From contig NW_026622874.1 in the NCBI RefSeq assembly GCF_023065955.2, forward strand, positions 27,151,772 to 27,215,771: DNA of 64,000 bases, given 5' to 3'. Position numbers and translations under genes: made by a program. Below are positions 22,354 to 33,729 of this stretch, piece by piece (the stretch's first letter is position 1; each line of letters starts with the position of its first letter). The notes beneath the pieces are model-generated. The model was given only the letters and a program-made list of their open reading frames with translations, was not told where the DNA came from and did no database searches. The DNA is from Ursus arctos (Eukaryota; Chordata; Mammalia; Carnivora; Ursidae).

Positions 22354-23130
22354 GCTTTTATTAGGCCAACATTGAAAATGCTTTAATGTAGATGCGGTCT
22401 AAATTGGATGCTCTAACAGCTGGGGTAAACGAGGCAGGAGAGTCAGTGATATAGAAGACAAGATGATGGAAAGGAAGGAAGCTGAGGAAAAGAGAGAAAA
22501 ACAACTCATGGACCACAATGGGAGGATTTGAAAAGTCAAGGATACCATAAAGTGAACCAATATTAGAATTGTTGGTGTCCCAAAGGAAGAAGGAAGAGAG
22601 GGACAGAAGGCGTATTTGAGCAAATCATAGCTGAGAATTTCCCTAATCTGGGGAAGGAAACAGTCATTTTCAAGTCCAGGAGGTACAGAAAACACCCCCC
22701 AAAATCAATAAAAATAGGTCAACATCCCAACATATAATAGTGAAGCTTGCAAATTTCAGAGATAAAGAGAAAATCTGGAAAACAGCTTGAGACAAGAACT
22801 CCTTAACCTACAAAGGTGGGAACATTAGACTGTCAGCAGATCTATCCACAGAACCTGACAGGACAGAAAGGGCTGGCATGATATATTCAGGAAAATAAAT
22901 GAGAAAAACATGCAGCCAAGAATACTTTATCCAGCAAGGCTGTCATTCAGAATGGAAGGAGAGATAAAGAGCTTCCAGGACAAACAGAAAATAAAGAATT
23001 TGTGATCTCTAAACCAGCCCTGCAAGAAATATTAAAAGGGATCCTTTAAACAAAGAGAGAGCCCAAAAGTAGCATAGACCAGAAAGAAAAAGAGACAATC
23101 TACAAAAACAGGGACTTTATAGGTAATACA

Positions 23131-23688
23131 ATGGCACTAAATTCATATCTTTCAATAGTTACTCTGAATGTAAATGGGCTTAATGTTCCAATCAAAAGAC
23201 ACAGGGTATTAGATTGGATAAAAAAGCAAGACCCATCTGTATGCTGTCTACAAGAGGCTCATTTTATACCTAAAGTCACCTCCAGATTGAAAGTGAGGGG
23301 GTGGAGAACAACGTATCATGCTAACGGACATCAAAAGAAAGCTGGGGTAACTATCCTCATATCAGACAAAGTATATTTTAAACCAAAGACCGTACTAAGG
23401 GATGAAGAGGGTCACTATATCATACATAAAGGGTCTATCCAACAAGAAGATCTAACAATTATAAATATTTATGCTCCTAACTTGGGAGCAGCCAATTATA
23501 TAAACCAATTAATAACCAAATTAAAGAAACATATCCATAATAATACAATAATAGTAGGGGACTTCAACACCCCACTCACAGCAATGGACAGATCATCTAA
23601 GCAGAAGATCAACAAGAAAACAAGGACTTTGAATGACATGCTGGACCAGATGGACTTCACAGATATATACAGAGCATTCCACGTTTAA
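23131..23688 (+). pseudogene. L1 ORF2 endonuclease domain, decayed
   Basis: This 185-codon frame is the N-terminal APE-like endonuclease of L1 ORF2, the enzyme that nicks target DNA. Visible motifs are TLNVNGLN (catalytic Asn, about residue 14), LQEAH (catalytic Glu, about 43), INIYAP and GDFN (Asp/Asn pair, about 143-145). A stop at 23686-23688 (probably AAA to TAA) ends the frame. The same frame then continues with SRIDHILGHK and PDHNA. The usual Ser of the Ser-Asp-His motif is Pro here. A second stop falls near 23935. The gene is inactive. Start choice: first ATG, followed by the conserved domain start. Confidence 0.9.
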
Positions 23689-23999
23689 GCAACAGAACAC
23701 ACATTCTTCTCAAGGACACATGGAACATTCTCCAGAATAGATCACATACTGGGTCACAAATCGGGTCTCAACTGGTACCTAAAGATTGGGATTATTCCCT
23801 GCATATTTCCAGACCACAATGCTTTGAAAGTTGAGCTCAATCACAAGAGGAAATTTGGAAGGAATTCAAACACTTGGAGGTTAAAGAACATCCTACTAGA
23901 GAATGAATGGGTCAACCAGGAAATCAAAGAATTTTAAAAATTCATGGAAACAAGTGAAATGAAAACACAATAGTTCAAAACCTTTGGAATACACCAAAG

Positions 24000-24295
24000 G
24001 TGATCCTAAGAGGGAAGTACAAAATAAGACTTTCTCAAAAATTAGTAAAGTCTCGAATACACAAGTTAACCTTACACCTAAAGAAGCTGGAGAAAGAACA
24101 GCAAATAAAGCCTAAACCAAGCAGGAAAAGAGAAATAATAAAGATTAGAGTAGAAATCAATGAAATAGAAACTGAACAAACAGTAGAACAGATCAATGAA
24201 ACTAGAAGCTGGTTCTTTGAAAGAATTAACAAGATCAAGAAATTTCTTGCCAGACACATCTGCAAAGGCAAGGGAAATTGGAAGAGGAGATTCAA
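24000..24295 (+). pseudogene. L1 ORF2 linker region after the endonuclease, decayed
   Basis: The frame from 24000 continues L1 ORF2 in a shifted frame. Landmarks are LRGKY, LTLHLKKLEKEQQ, EINEIETEQTVEQINETRSW and FFERINKIKK. After about residue 95 the match is lost and the remaining codons look random. It lies between the endonuclease and the missing reverse transcriptase. Confidence 0.8.
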
Positions 24296-24299
24296 ATGT

Positions 24300-25652
24300 A
24301 ACCAAACAAAAGGTAAAGAGAGTAAAAATGGAAGAAAAGTTAGCAAACATGGAGGATATAATGAAAAAAATCTAACATACATTTAAAGGGAGCTGAGTAA
24401 CTATCGGGGGTGGGCAATACATGAGTTACATCGAAAGAAGCCCTGCAATGCCATAACAGAGTTATGAAAGAAACTTGAGAAAAGTTTTCCCAAAATGATG
24501 TCCATCTCAACAATTACAGGGCATTACTGTAACAAGTCAGGCAACTGAAGGCAAATTTTTAAAATTATCGATAATAAAAACTGAGCATGCTTACAGAAAA
24601 GACTCAATTATCTTTCTATTCTCTATTAAAAATTATATAAGTATAGTGAGAAGAGACTTTAAAAAGTATGCAGTCAAAAATGTAGGAAAAAAATATTATA
24701 CATGAGATCAAGTAGTTAATAATAATAGTTTATGTGATTTTTCCAGGTTTTGTGATTAGGTAGATTTTTTAGTTTTGATTAATTCGTAATTTTTTGTAAT
24801 TTCTCATTCTTAATAAATATTTGCTTTCATAACTGATTTTGTATTTATAATAGTGTATTTTTTTGAAGGGCATGGGAGGGTTCTCAAAATCATAATTTTT
24901 GGGCTCCACAAAACCTAGATTCATCCTATGCTGAATTTATAGTTATTTTTCACATAATAATTTATTATAAAGCTAACTATATATTTTGCATAATACAGCC
25001 ACAAACATTGGCAACAAATGTGCCCCTTGAAATGTTACTTATCAATAATTTCAGGTAGCTAATTTCTACTTGGAGATAATCTTGAGATCAAGGTGCCCGT
25101 GTTAATCTGCTATTTATTTTTAGATACTTGGGGGAGCAAAACAGTAGAGACAAAACTATGTACCTTTATCCTTCAGAGAATACTCTTCCAATAAGGTAAC
25201 AAACATCAAACTAGCTTCATCACTTCTTAATTGTTAGAAATCAGGGGAATTAGCCAGGTCACAAGTTAATAAAACTGTGTATAGTCAGATATAGTCTTGG
25301 CCAAAGAGGGGGGGAAAGAATTAAGATGAAGAAGACACCAAATGTTCTAAAAATGGGTATATGACAGAGAAAACAAAGACCCAATTCTCTATTATGTAGA
25401 TCATGTGAAGTCCATGTTTAATTTCAGGTTGGTTTCTCCTCTCTCTTCCAAATATTTCTGGGTTATACTAGCCTCCACTTTCAACTGATATATTTTCAGT
25501 GCATACAAGCCAATTTCAAGAACCTAAGGGAAAAAGCTTTAAGAGAAAGTTTTGCAAGAATAAATTATTTAATACAGTCCAGTGCCAAGTATAAATTATT
25601 CTGAGCTCAACAGACTCTTCTACGCCTCTACGGAGAGAATAAAGGAGAATGG

Positions 25653-25656
<4 letters not shown>
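24300..25656. other. Single-copy stretch, no gene seen
   Basis: A+T-rich with no recognised repeat. The left boundary is where L1 homology stops. Confidence 0.4.

Positions 25657-25703
<47 letters not shown>
25657..25703. repeat. (GT)n microsatellite, longest in the window
   Basis: About 23 uninterrupted GT units, 31 bp before SINE copy 5. Confidence 0.95.
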
Positions 25704-25705
<2 letters not shown>

Positions 25706-25733
25706 TGCATTTCAGAAGTCAAAATATAACTTA

Positions 25734-25948
25734 GGGGCGCCTGGGTGGCTCAGTCGTTAAGCGGCTGCCTTCGGCTCAGGGCGTGATCCAGAGTCCTGGG
25801 ATCAAGTCCCACTTTGGGCTCTCTGCTCAGCAGGGAGCCTGCTTCTCCCTCTGCCTGCTGCTGCCCCTGCTTATGCTCTCTCTCTCTCTGTCTCACTCAA
25901 TCTCTAACAAATAAATAAAATCTTAAAAAATTTTTTCTAAAAAAAAAA
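25734..25948 (+). mobile_element. Carnivore SINE copy 5
   Basis: Starts GGGGCGCCTGGGTGGCTCAG with TCGTTAAGCGGCTGCC. The CT-rich body is long and ends AACAAATAAATAAAATCTTA. The tail is broken by a T6 run. No clear target-site duplication was found. Confidence 0.95.
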
Positions 25949-26262
25949 CTCCTTAATATAGACTTAAACTGAATAATCTGACATTCTAAATATGCCAGAA
26001 CTAATAGAAAGTGTATGCAGATTAACTAGACTTATGTATCATTTATAAAAGAATTGCATCTTCGAGTATTTATCAGCAGACCAAGTACCCCCGTTCTCAT
26101 TAAAATTTAAAATAATGTTTGTAATAGCTAAATATTAGAATTAATTAAAATAAATATAGCAGAACTAAATATGACTTTACCTGGTTCATTTATTCATTCT
26201 ACTAACATTTACTAGGAGCTTACTTTTTGCCAGGCTCTGGTTAACTGCTTAATGCTTTGTAG

Positions 26263-26420
26263 AAAATATTTATTTTATTTATTTATTTTGTTTAATTAAC
26301 ATATAATGTTTTATTAGTTGCAGAGGTACAAGCCTGTGATTTATCAGTCTTATATAATACCCAGTGCTCATTACATCACATGCCCTCTTTAATGTCCATC
26401 ACCTGAAAGTATTTATTTTA
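26263..26420 (-). mobile_element. Short L1 3' end, antisense, with target-site duplications
   Basis: On the plus strand, TTTAATTAACATATAATG followed by AGAGGTACAAGCCTGTGATT is the reverse complement of the carnivore L1 3' UTR. Direct repeats AAAATATTTATTTTA (26263-26277) and AAAGTATTTATTTTA (26406-26420) flank it, 14 of 15 bases matching. Confidence 0.8.
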
Positions 26421-26432
26421 AAAATTAAACCA

Positions 26433-26565
26433 GGGGTGCCTGGGTGGCTCAGTCATTTTACGTGTCCAACTCAGCTTAGGTCATGATCTCAGGGTCATGA
26501 GATCAAGTTCTGGGTCCGGCTCAGCACTGGGCATGGAGCTGCTTAAAATTCTCTCTGTCCCTGTC
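26433..26565 (+). mobile_element. Carnivore SINE copy 6, 3'-truncated older variant
   Basis: Starts GGGGTGCCTGGGTGGCTCAG with TTAGGTCATGATCTCAGGG, a variant typical of older carnivore SINE subfamilies. The body fades near 26565 and no A-tail is present. Confidence 0.85.
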
Positions 26566-26569
26566 CCCA

Positions 26570-27932
26570 ATGTGAGAATCATATATTGGTACAACATAAA
26601 TTTATTGAGATCCTTACCATACAGGACTCATTGTTTTCATACAAGTCAAAGGTGCCAACCACAAGCATCAGTAATTCTCCACCTGAGGGAATTCCGAAGG
26701 TGATCTGGGATGGCCTGAAGTGCTAGGGAGTCAATATCCTCAGAGAAAACCCTCAGTGACAGTTGAGAGTTGGAGAATAGTGCCTTAGCTCCCCTGCTCC
26801 TTGGGTTAGATGATTCTGAGGGATTTCATATGCACACCACCTCCCAGAGATCCCACAGGGATTAGGTGCTGGTTGCCCATTGGGGTTACTGCTCATTAAG
26901 GTACTCTGAATTGGCATCTTTCCCTTTCTGGTCTCACTTATAGTCTGTGTTTCCTAGGAACACAGGTCCCAAATAAGCCACTTTTACTTAATTCCTCATG
27001 TTAGGATCTCCCTCTGAGGAAACACAGCTGAAGACAATCCCAAATGAGGATCTTTGTCTTCTTCTGTTTCACCAATGAGAATATAGTCTCTAAATAAAAG
27101 CGCACTGAAAGGCCAGGAAAAGTGATTATATCAATTTGTTTTGTACGTATATTCTTTTACTAAGAAATCACTACTTGAATTTTCTGGGAGAGATTATTAT
27201 TTAAGAATGATTTGTGATCAATTTTCCACAATTGCAAAAAATTTCTTCATGGCCCAAGTATATATCTGAAATATTACCAAGTTGATATTTTTACAATTTG
27301 ACATAAAATATAAGTATGCTGTGGGTATATATTAAGTAGGTGAACTTTTTATTAGGAAATAAGCAAAACAGCATGACAGTAGAAATTTGTCTGGTTCTCC
27401 ATAAAACTTGCTTCTTTCTCATTGCCTCCTGGCTACAAGCTGAGTCAGGTCTTAACATAGCTTGAGTAGAGAAGTATAAGCCAAAAAAAAAAAAAAAAGC
27501 TAGCACATCAAAGGAATTGCAGAACCTACAAATATTCCTGGCAGAAACTAGGGAAATATTGAAGTTGATTTTGACAATGCAGAGTGGGATATGGAGCACA
27601 AAATACAGGACTAGAAAGGGGAGAATTTACCAATAAGGGGGCACTAACCTTTGACCCAAGATTTAATATTTTGGCAAGAACACATGGAAGACTTCTGTAT
27701 GGTTTGATAGGGAAGTTCTTTGAAGTGCACACTTGATTATGGCCTACAGTAAATGAAATAGGGGTGATGGGACATCTTGGGCATAGTATTGAAGAAGAAA
27801 GTACAAAGCTCAGGAAGGTAGAAATGTTAAAACGGATTCATTGTATATGGTTTGATAACCTCCATCTATATCTTTTCCAGGACAGAGCCTTTTAGGACAT
27901 TCTTCTCACAAAGACATTTACTATAATTGTTT
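26570..27932. other. Single-copy stretch, no gene seen
   Basis: No repeat family named with confidence. An A-run sits at about 27483-27498. Frames up to 102 codons are unremarkable. Confidence 0.4.
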
Positions 27933-28041
27933 GAAAAGGGCAGTAGCATGGAACACTACATCAAAAACTAATGATTCACTATATGGTGACTAACATAATG
28001 TAAAAAAAAAATTTAAAAAAAAAAGAAAAGGGCAGTAGCAT
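27933..28041 (+). mobile_element. Micro L1 insertion with perfect 17-bp target-site duplication
   Basis: A 75-bp insert (27950-28024) reads CATCAAAAACTAATGATTC, TATGGTGACTAACATAATG, then A-runs, which is the extreme 3' end of a carnivore L1. GAAAAGGGCAGTAGCAT occurs identically at 27933-27949 and 28025-28041. Confidence 0.9.
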
Positions 28042-30204
28042 CTTTGAGAAATTCTGTTCTAGATGTCTTCTGTAATTTGGAGATGATGGTGTGAATGCTG
28101 CATGGATTTGGATTCCTTATATCAATGGGGATGGTGGGATCCTGGAATGCAGGGGGGAAATGGCAGCACTTAACTGTCAGAGGCAAGATGGACATAATTG
28201 CAATGGGTAGCAAGACTGAAATGGCAACCAAAGTGCTTTACCTCCTAGGATCTATGATGATGGCTGATAGATCAGAACCATATTTCTCTTGGGCCACACA
28301 TCATATCTTGGAATAGGTGAGATGAATACAACTGATATAACTAGATTGGTTCCAGACTGTGAGCTCCTCTATTAAATGGTAAGCTCTGGATGGTCAATTA
28401 CAGGGTCTTCCTCATTTCTGTTTCCTGTATATAAATATGTGATTGAGTCAATTAGAGAACAATGTAAGACTAAAGTGCCAAAATAAGTAGTATATAATAA
28501 ATTCCTATGAAACCTAGATAGAGAATATATTCTCATTTCTGGCACTGGTTATAGGAAACTTGCCATTGTCACCTTGTCACAACATTACAGTAATATGGAG
28601 ACAGGACTCCAAAATAAATAAGAACAACTTCAAAAACAGCTCACAAAACTTCTGATTATTTTATAGTTACTCGATGTCCCTTAGAGTCATTTAACATTGA
28701 TTTACGTTTCCGTATTTCTCATCATTCCCCAAACTCATATTTTCTCTATTTGGAAGATATTTCATGCAGGTATACTCCAAGGAAATTACTTGTTTTTCTT
28801 TCATACATTAACATGGACTTTGTCCAGATGGCTATACTCTGAGAAATTGGTAGTATTATTTGAAATACATGAATCTTTTAGTCTCTTTTCCATTTGCAGT
28901 TCCAGTTATTCAGTTCCCTGTAGATCACATTGCTTTATCAAAAAAAAAAAAAAATTACAATCAGTTTGTTTTGTAAAAATGATGATATCTCTTTAGTGGG
29001 TGGGCATCTAGACCTTCTCTGCCTCTTCTATCTTCTTCAGTTCAATTCTTTAAATACTTTCTGAATGTCAAAATGGAAAATAAATAAAAGCAATTTGATT
29101 TTTATTAAAAACCGCCTTATACAATATCTTTCCTACTCAAAAAAGGATTTTAAAAGTTTCACTAAAAATAAGAGAGAAGAGTATAAAATAAAAATATTAT
29201 AGAAACAGAAATGGAAAATGAGGATTGAGGAGGGTAAATGGGGCAGGGAAACAACAGAGTAATTGAACTTAGTTATAATTCTCCTGTCAGCCAAAACTAA
29301 AAGGGATATCTTATCTGTTATAACTTACAAAGTCAGCAAAGAAGAAACACACAAATTCTTCAAGGTATATAGTGACAGATCCAACAAATCAAATAATTTT
29401 CCAAAGTACCTTAAGGTGCAAGTAATACCTTACCATTGCTTTAGCTCAACAACTACTTGTAAGCATGCAAGTATTTACACTAGGCATCGCACTGAATATC
29501 AAGATGCAAAAATCTCTAATTCCTGCTTATAGAATATGTATCCCCCAGCTGAACAAACAAGATGTGTACATATAAGGGGAACTGACAATTCAAGACTGTG
29601 TATTTTAAAGGTGAAATGAACTGTGCAGCCATTTAGAGCTAGAGGGAGTGGGAAGAAGAAAAGCCTGTTCCAGGCTTGAGAAAAGCGTAAGACAAGCAAT
29701 TCTAAGAAAATTTGGCCTGGGATTTGTGCACACAGAGCAGAATGTTCTTGGGTGTCCTGAAGGCAAAGATGAAGTCAGAATCCAGGGTATCAAGGCAAAC
29801 TGAATGACATGAGTTTTCGTGTCCAAGACAACTGACCAGATTTGGCTTTCAGAGATCCCAGCCAGGCAGAAAGGCACAGTGGAGTAAAATCCAAAAATAC
29901 ATTCACTACTACGGTTTCAGTCTTCAAGCCAGCTGTCTAGAAACAAGTGAAGAATGGAGTTCCATCTCAAAGGCTTGAAGCCCTGCCTGCTTTCAAATAG
30001 ATTCCCTGGAGTGAGTGATTGAGGAACAGGAATGGGTCTAACCAGAGTGAGGCAGTGCTCCCCAAGGGCTGATGTCGGCTCAGAAAACCAACTCTGGGAG
30101 TCACGTTCTGAGAACCAGGAACCCTCAAACCAATTCCAGAGCATTCGGAGAACAGCAGAAGATAACAAGGTGTCTGGAAATCATTGCGTGTGAGGACTTG
30201 TTAA
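28042..30204. other. Single-copy stretch, no gene seen
   Basis: No confident repeat or gene. An A-run occurs at about 28940-28954. Parts of 27.6-28.4 kb have a repeat-like texture, but I cannot assign a family. Confidence 0.35.
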
Positions 30205-30219
30205 AATAATCAAGTATCT

Positions 30220-30403
30220 GGGCTCCCGGGTGGCTCAGTGGGTTGAGTGTTCAACTCTTAATTTCGGCTTAGGTCATGATCTCAGAGTCCTGAGATCAAG
30301 CCCTACATCGGTCTCCATGCTCAGCAGGGAGTCTGCTTGGGATTTTCTCTTCCCCTCCTCCCCACTCTCCCTCTCTCTCTCAAAATAAATAAATCTTTAA
30401 AAA
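30220..30403 (+). mobile_element. Carnivore SINE copy 7 (older variant)
   Basis: Starts GGGCTCCCGGGTGGCTCAG, contains TTAGGTCATGATCTCAGAG, ends CAAAATAAATAAATCTTT. Target-site duplications AATAATCAAGTATCT and AATAATCGAGCATCT match at 13 of 15 bases. Confidence 0.95.
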
Positions 30404-30418
30404 AATAATCGAGCATCT

Positions 30419-32222
30419 ACATCTTAAAGGTAAAAAGTCTAGGAGGAGTATAATAGTTGTCTTCAGATGTTTTAAAGGGCTGTCATGTACATCTATAAAC
30501 ATAAATTATTTTATGCTACATTTGTGTATTATTTCATGGTTTTAAGCATTAAATATATAGTCTCAATTCAAATCTTTCTTGAATGAATGGTCTACTTTTA
30601 AAAGCAAATGAGTTTTCAATTGCAGGAGCTGGAAGTTAGATGCCCCTCTGTCAGGAATGTTATAGATGACATTCTGGCATTGATATAGTGATTATGCAGA
30701 AGCACCACTTATAGGTATCTCCAGGTCTGTGAGGTCTTCCAGTTCCAACACTACCTCTCTTCCAACCAAAGAAAGTATTGATCTCTCTATATGCACCAAC
30801 TTCTCATCATAGATCTGACAGTACTTTACACTGTCAGGAAAAGAATGTATTTCATTAGCACATCCTGGATCCTTCTGGCTTGAGCCCTCCTAATCGCAGA
30901 AAACCAAGGTTAAAGCAGGTCAGATTACTTGCACAAAGTGGCTAGCTTAATTAATGGCAAAGCTGCAATTTCAACTCTCCAAAGCCTCATCAATTCTTTT
31001 TCCGTTCTGCTGCTCTTCTTCCCCGGTAAGAGGAGGAACCCATGAAAGACGTGTATAGTAAGGCAAGTGCAAGGTCAGAAAGCATATCCTTGTTGAATGA
31101 AGCATAGCCAAACCAGTCACCTTTTTGAAATTAGGGTGCTTCCTCAAAGAAGGTTCAGACCTCTCATTTCCTATTTGCCCTGCCCACGTGTAGACAAGCA
31201 GAGTCATTTCTAAAACTGGATTCATAGGTCCTAAGTGACACACAAGACAATCCATCAGGGTGAAAGAAGAAAACACTAAAATTTCCATTTATATTAATCT
31301 TAAGGCAACCTGTCACTCTTTTTGTATACATTATGTATATACATATAATGCATTATAAAAACATATGCATATAATTCATACATTAATATTATACACATAT
31401 TGAAGATAATGTTCAAGAAGCAATCAGAAAATTTTAGAGACCACTGGTTTTAAAATAAGCCATCAATGAGATGCAAAGAAACATCTGTAATGTTCACTGC
31501 ATTCCTGAGTTGCTGTATTCAAATACTTTTACTCTGGGTTATATAAAACAGAAGAAAATACATACCCCTTATAATAATTTCTGACTAGCTACCCTCAAGG
31601 AGTCCCAAGGAGCAAAATACATGAGGGATTTCCCCCAAGGCTCAGAACGGTAGAGCAAAAGGTGGGAATCACAGGCAATGGCTCCATTTCCACAGCAGAG
31701 ACAAAGTCTTGCTGTCAAGGTTGAGCCACTGGCTGAAGTAAAATAACCAGGTAGTTTGTGTCTCCTCAGGGCACAAGCAGCAGATTGCAATTCCTTAAGA
31801 CTAGACGTCTCTTTTGAGACGAGAAGACCACGTTCACCTCCTGAACTGTATCTACGAAGCAGCAAGAAGCTGTTCATTAGTCAGTATTTTGTCACTCTGC
31901 AGAAAATATAAAGGATGTCTCTGAGCAAAAGGGAACCGAAAATACATGTTAAAATAAGTTTTCTCATAAGAATTCATGGCAAAGTATTACCTTACTCAGC
32001 CCTGTCTCCCATTGCATTTTATTGGAAGAATTCTAATATGAAGAATGGCAGAAAGTCACCAGTTCTTCCAAGTAATGGCTGCACAGTTGGAGAGGACATA
32101 AGTCACCTGGAGCTCACCTCCCCCCTCCCCATTCCCATCTCCCCACCACCCCACCACTTACAAGGTCTGAAACCTAACCCAGTCTGATCCACGCTTCATG
32201 TGCCCTGCTTAAGACTACTCAT
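30419..32222. other. Single-copy stretch, no gene seen
   Basis: No recognised repeat except an AT-rich section near 31315-31400. No coding signature. Confidence 0.4.
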
Positions 32223-32236
32223 AAATGATTTCTGAA

Positions 32237-32441
32237 TGGGGCACCTGGGCAGCTCAGTCAGTTAAGTGTCCAACTCTTGATTTTGGATCAGGTCCTGATC
32301 TCAAGGTCTTGGGGATCAAGCCCTACAGCAGGTTCCACACTCAGTGGGAAGTCTGCTGGAGATTCTCTCTCTCTCTCTCTCTTCCCCTCCCCCTGCTTGC
32401 AGTCTCTCTCTCACTCTCAAATAAATAAATAAATCTTTAAA
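32237..32441 (+). mobile_element. Carnivore SINE copy 8 (older variant)
   Basis: Starts GGGGCACCTGGGCAGCTCAG, contains GTGTCCAACTCTTGATTTTG, ends CTCAAATAAATAAATAAATC. Target-site duplications AAATGATTTCTGAA and AAATGGTTTCTGAA match at 13 of 14 bases. Confidence 0.95.
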
Positions 32442-32455
32442 AAATGGTTTCTGAA

Positions 32456-33260
32456 AAGACATTTTTCAGTTTCTTGGCACCAGAACTTCAACATCGACTA
32501 AAAGAATTTCCTCACATGATATAAAGCCAATGACAAGTTCATAAAGTAACAAGATGAACAAAATCAGAGCTCAAAGTAGATATCAGGGACAGGGGAAGCA
32601 GCCTGGGTGAGAGGGTGTCATATTCTATCTCTCATGAGCAAACCAGGAAGATGTGTCAACAGAACCCAATATGGCTAGTTGACCAAAAAATCAAATTTTG
32701 AAAAAATTTAAAAATATCCCAGGCAGGTCAGAAAACCAGGTTTAAAGGCTATGCTTCATGGCATGATGCCCCCATTATACCATAAATCTCAGCCAGCACC
32801 ACTGAGCAGAGACCCCACAGTTTGCACCAATGATGCTGGATGTCCATTTTGCTGCCTCTGGGAAATGGCTGCCCCTGCTCCCACCCTCACCAAGCTGCAT
32901 GCCCACAACAACTTCTTCTTAATGCTGTTCATTTCTGAATTGAAATCTTTCATGATGAGCTTCACTGATGGAGGTTAGGTCTCATACCTGTGCTTTGACC
33001 ACAAAGGAAAATGGAAAGACCAGTATATGATTTTCACATTTGGGACACAGACCCATTGTAAGCTGGAGAATTTCCCAAACATTAAAGGTGTTCAAAGTTG
33101 CATGAGGCTATAGAGTTTCAAATATGCATCACGCTGGGAAAGAACTATGGCATCGCACTACCCTGTACTACCTAACATCTGTGATATGACCCATGGAGAC
33201 ATGGTTTCCCACGTGGTCAGACCAAGCTCTTCTAAGTGGTGATGAATAGTGTGCCTGTAT
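32456..33260. other. Single-copy stretch, no gene seen
   Basis: The section 32740-33120 has a mildly coding-like feel, with frames that can be joined over shifts, but I recognise no protein. I do not call a pseudogene. Confidence 0.35.
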
Positions 33261-33307
<47 letters not shown>

Positions 33308-33329
33308 AGAAAGAAAGAGAAAAAAAAAT
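33261..33329. repeat. (AAAG)n microsatellite
   Basis: About 12 clean AAAG units followed by an interrupted purine tail ending in an A8 run. Confidence 0.95.
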
Positions 33330-33729
33330 TGCAATTAACATGAGGCAATAGTGAGTAAACAGAGAAGTTGTCATTGTCACTTGTCCAGTATCAAATTATT
33401 AGTCTCTTATTGTGGAAAACACCTGGTTAAGAGCCTAAGCTTAGGTACAGGATCAAAGCAAAGCTTATTCACTGTTGCAGAAATGGGTAGATTCCAATAA
33501 GCAGATATTTTGATTTAATAAAGCTGCAGTTTCTTCCCTCAAGTTAAGGTAAGCTTGTGGTGCTACAATTTTTTCTCATTGCATAAATAAATATCAGGCT
33601 ACACATATGTAAGTATAAATAGAAAGTAAATAGTTCTACATTAGACTCAACAAGCAAACAGTCACAGACAGTTTCCTCAGTCTGATATTTGTTGGGTGAA
33701 AACCCATATTATGCCTTTAAGATATATTC

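Larger units (their letters stand above)
21780..24295 (+). mobile_element. L1 LINE: 5' pyrimidine tract, ORF1 and ORF2 endonuclease, 3' truncated
   Basis: A T/C-rich leader (21785-21840) leads to the ORF1 start at 21925 (ATGACTAGAAGGAGGAA). ORF1 is out of frame within about a dozen codons because the A-run near 21950 has changed length, and SINE copy 4 interrupts it at 22131-22353. ORF1 remnants run to about 23,050. ORF2 starts at 23131. The homology stops near 24290, before the reverse-transcriptase core, so RT and the L1 3' end are absent. Loss of the 3' end is unusual for target-primed insertion and points to a later deletion or rearrangement. Confidence 0.85.

Noticed and set aside
32740..33120. 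Possible processed pseudogene
   Set aside because: Frames can be joined only with assumed shifts. No recognisable protein, poly-A tail or target-site duplication.
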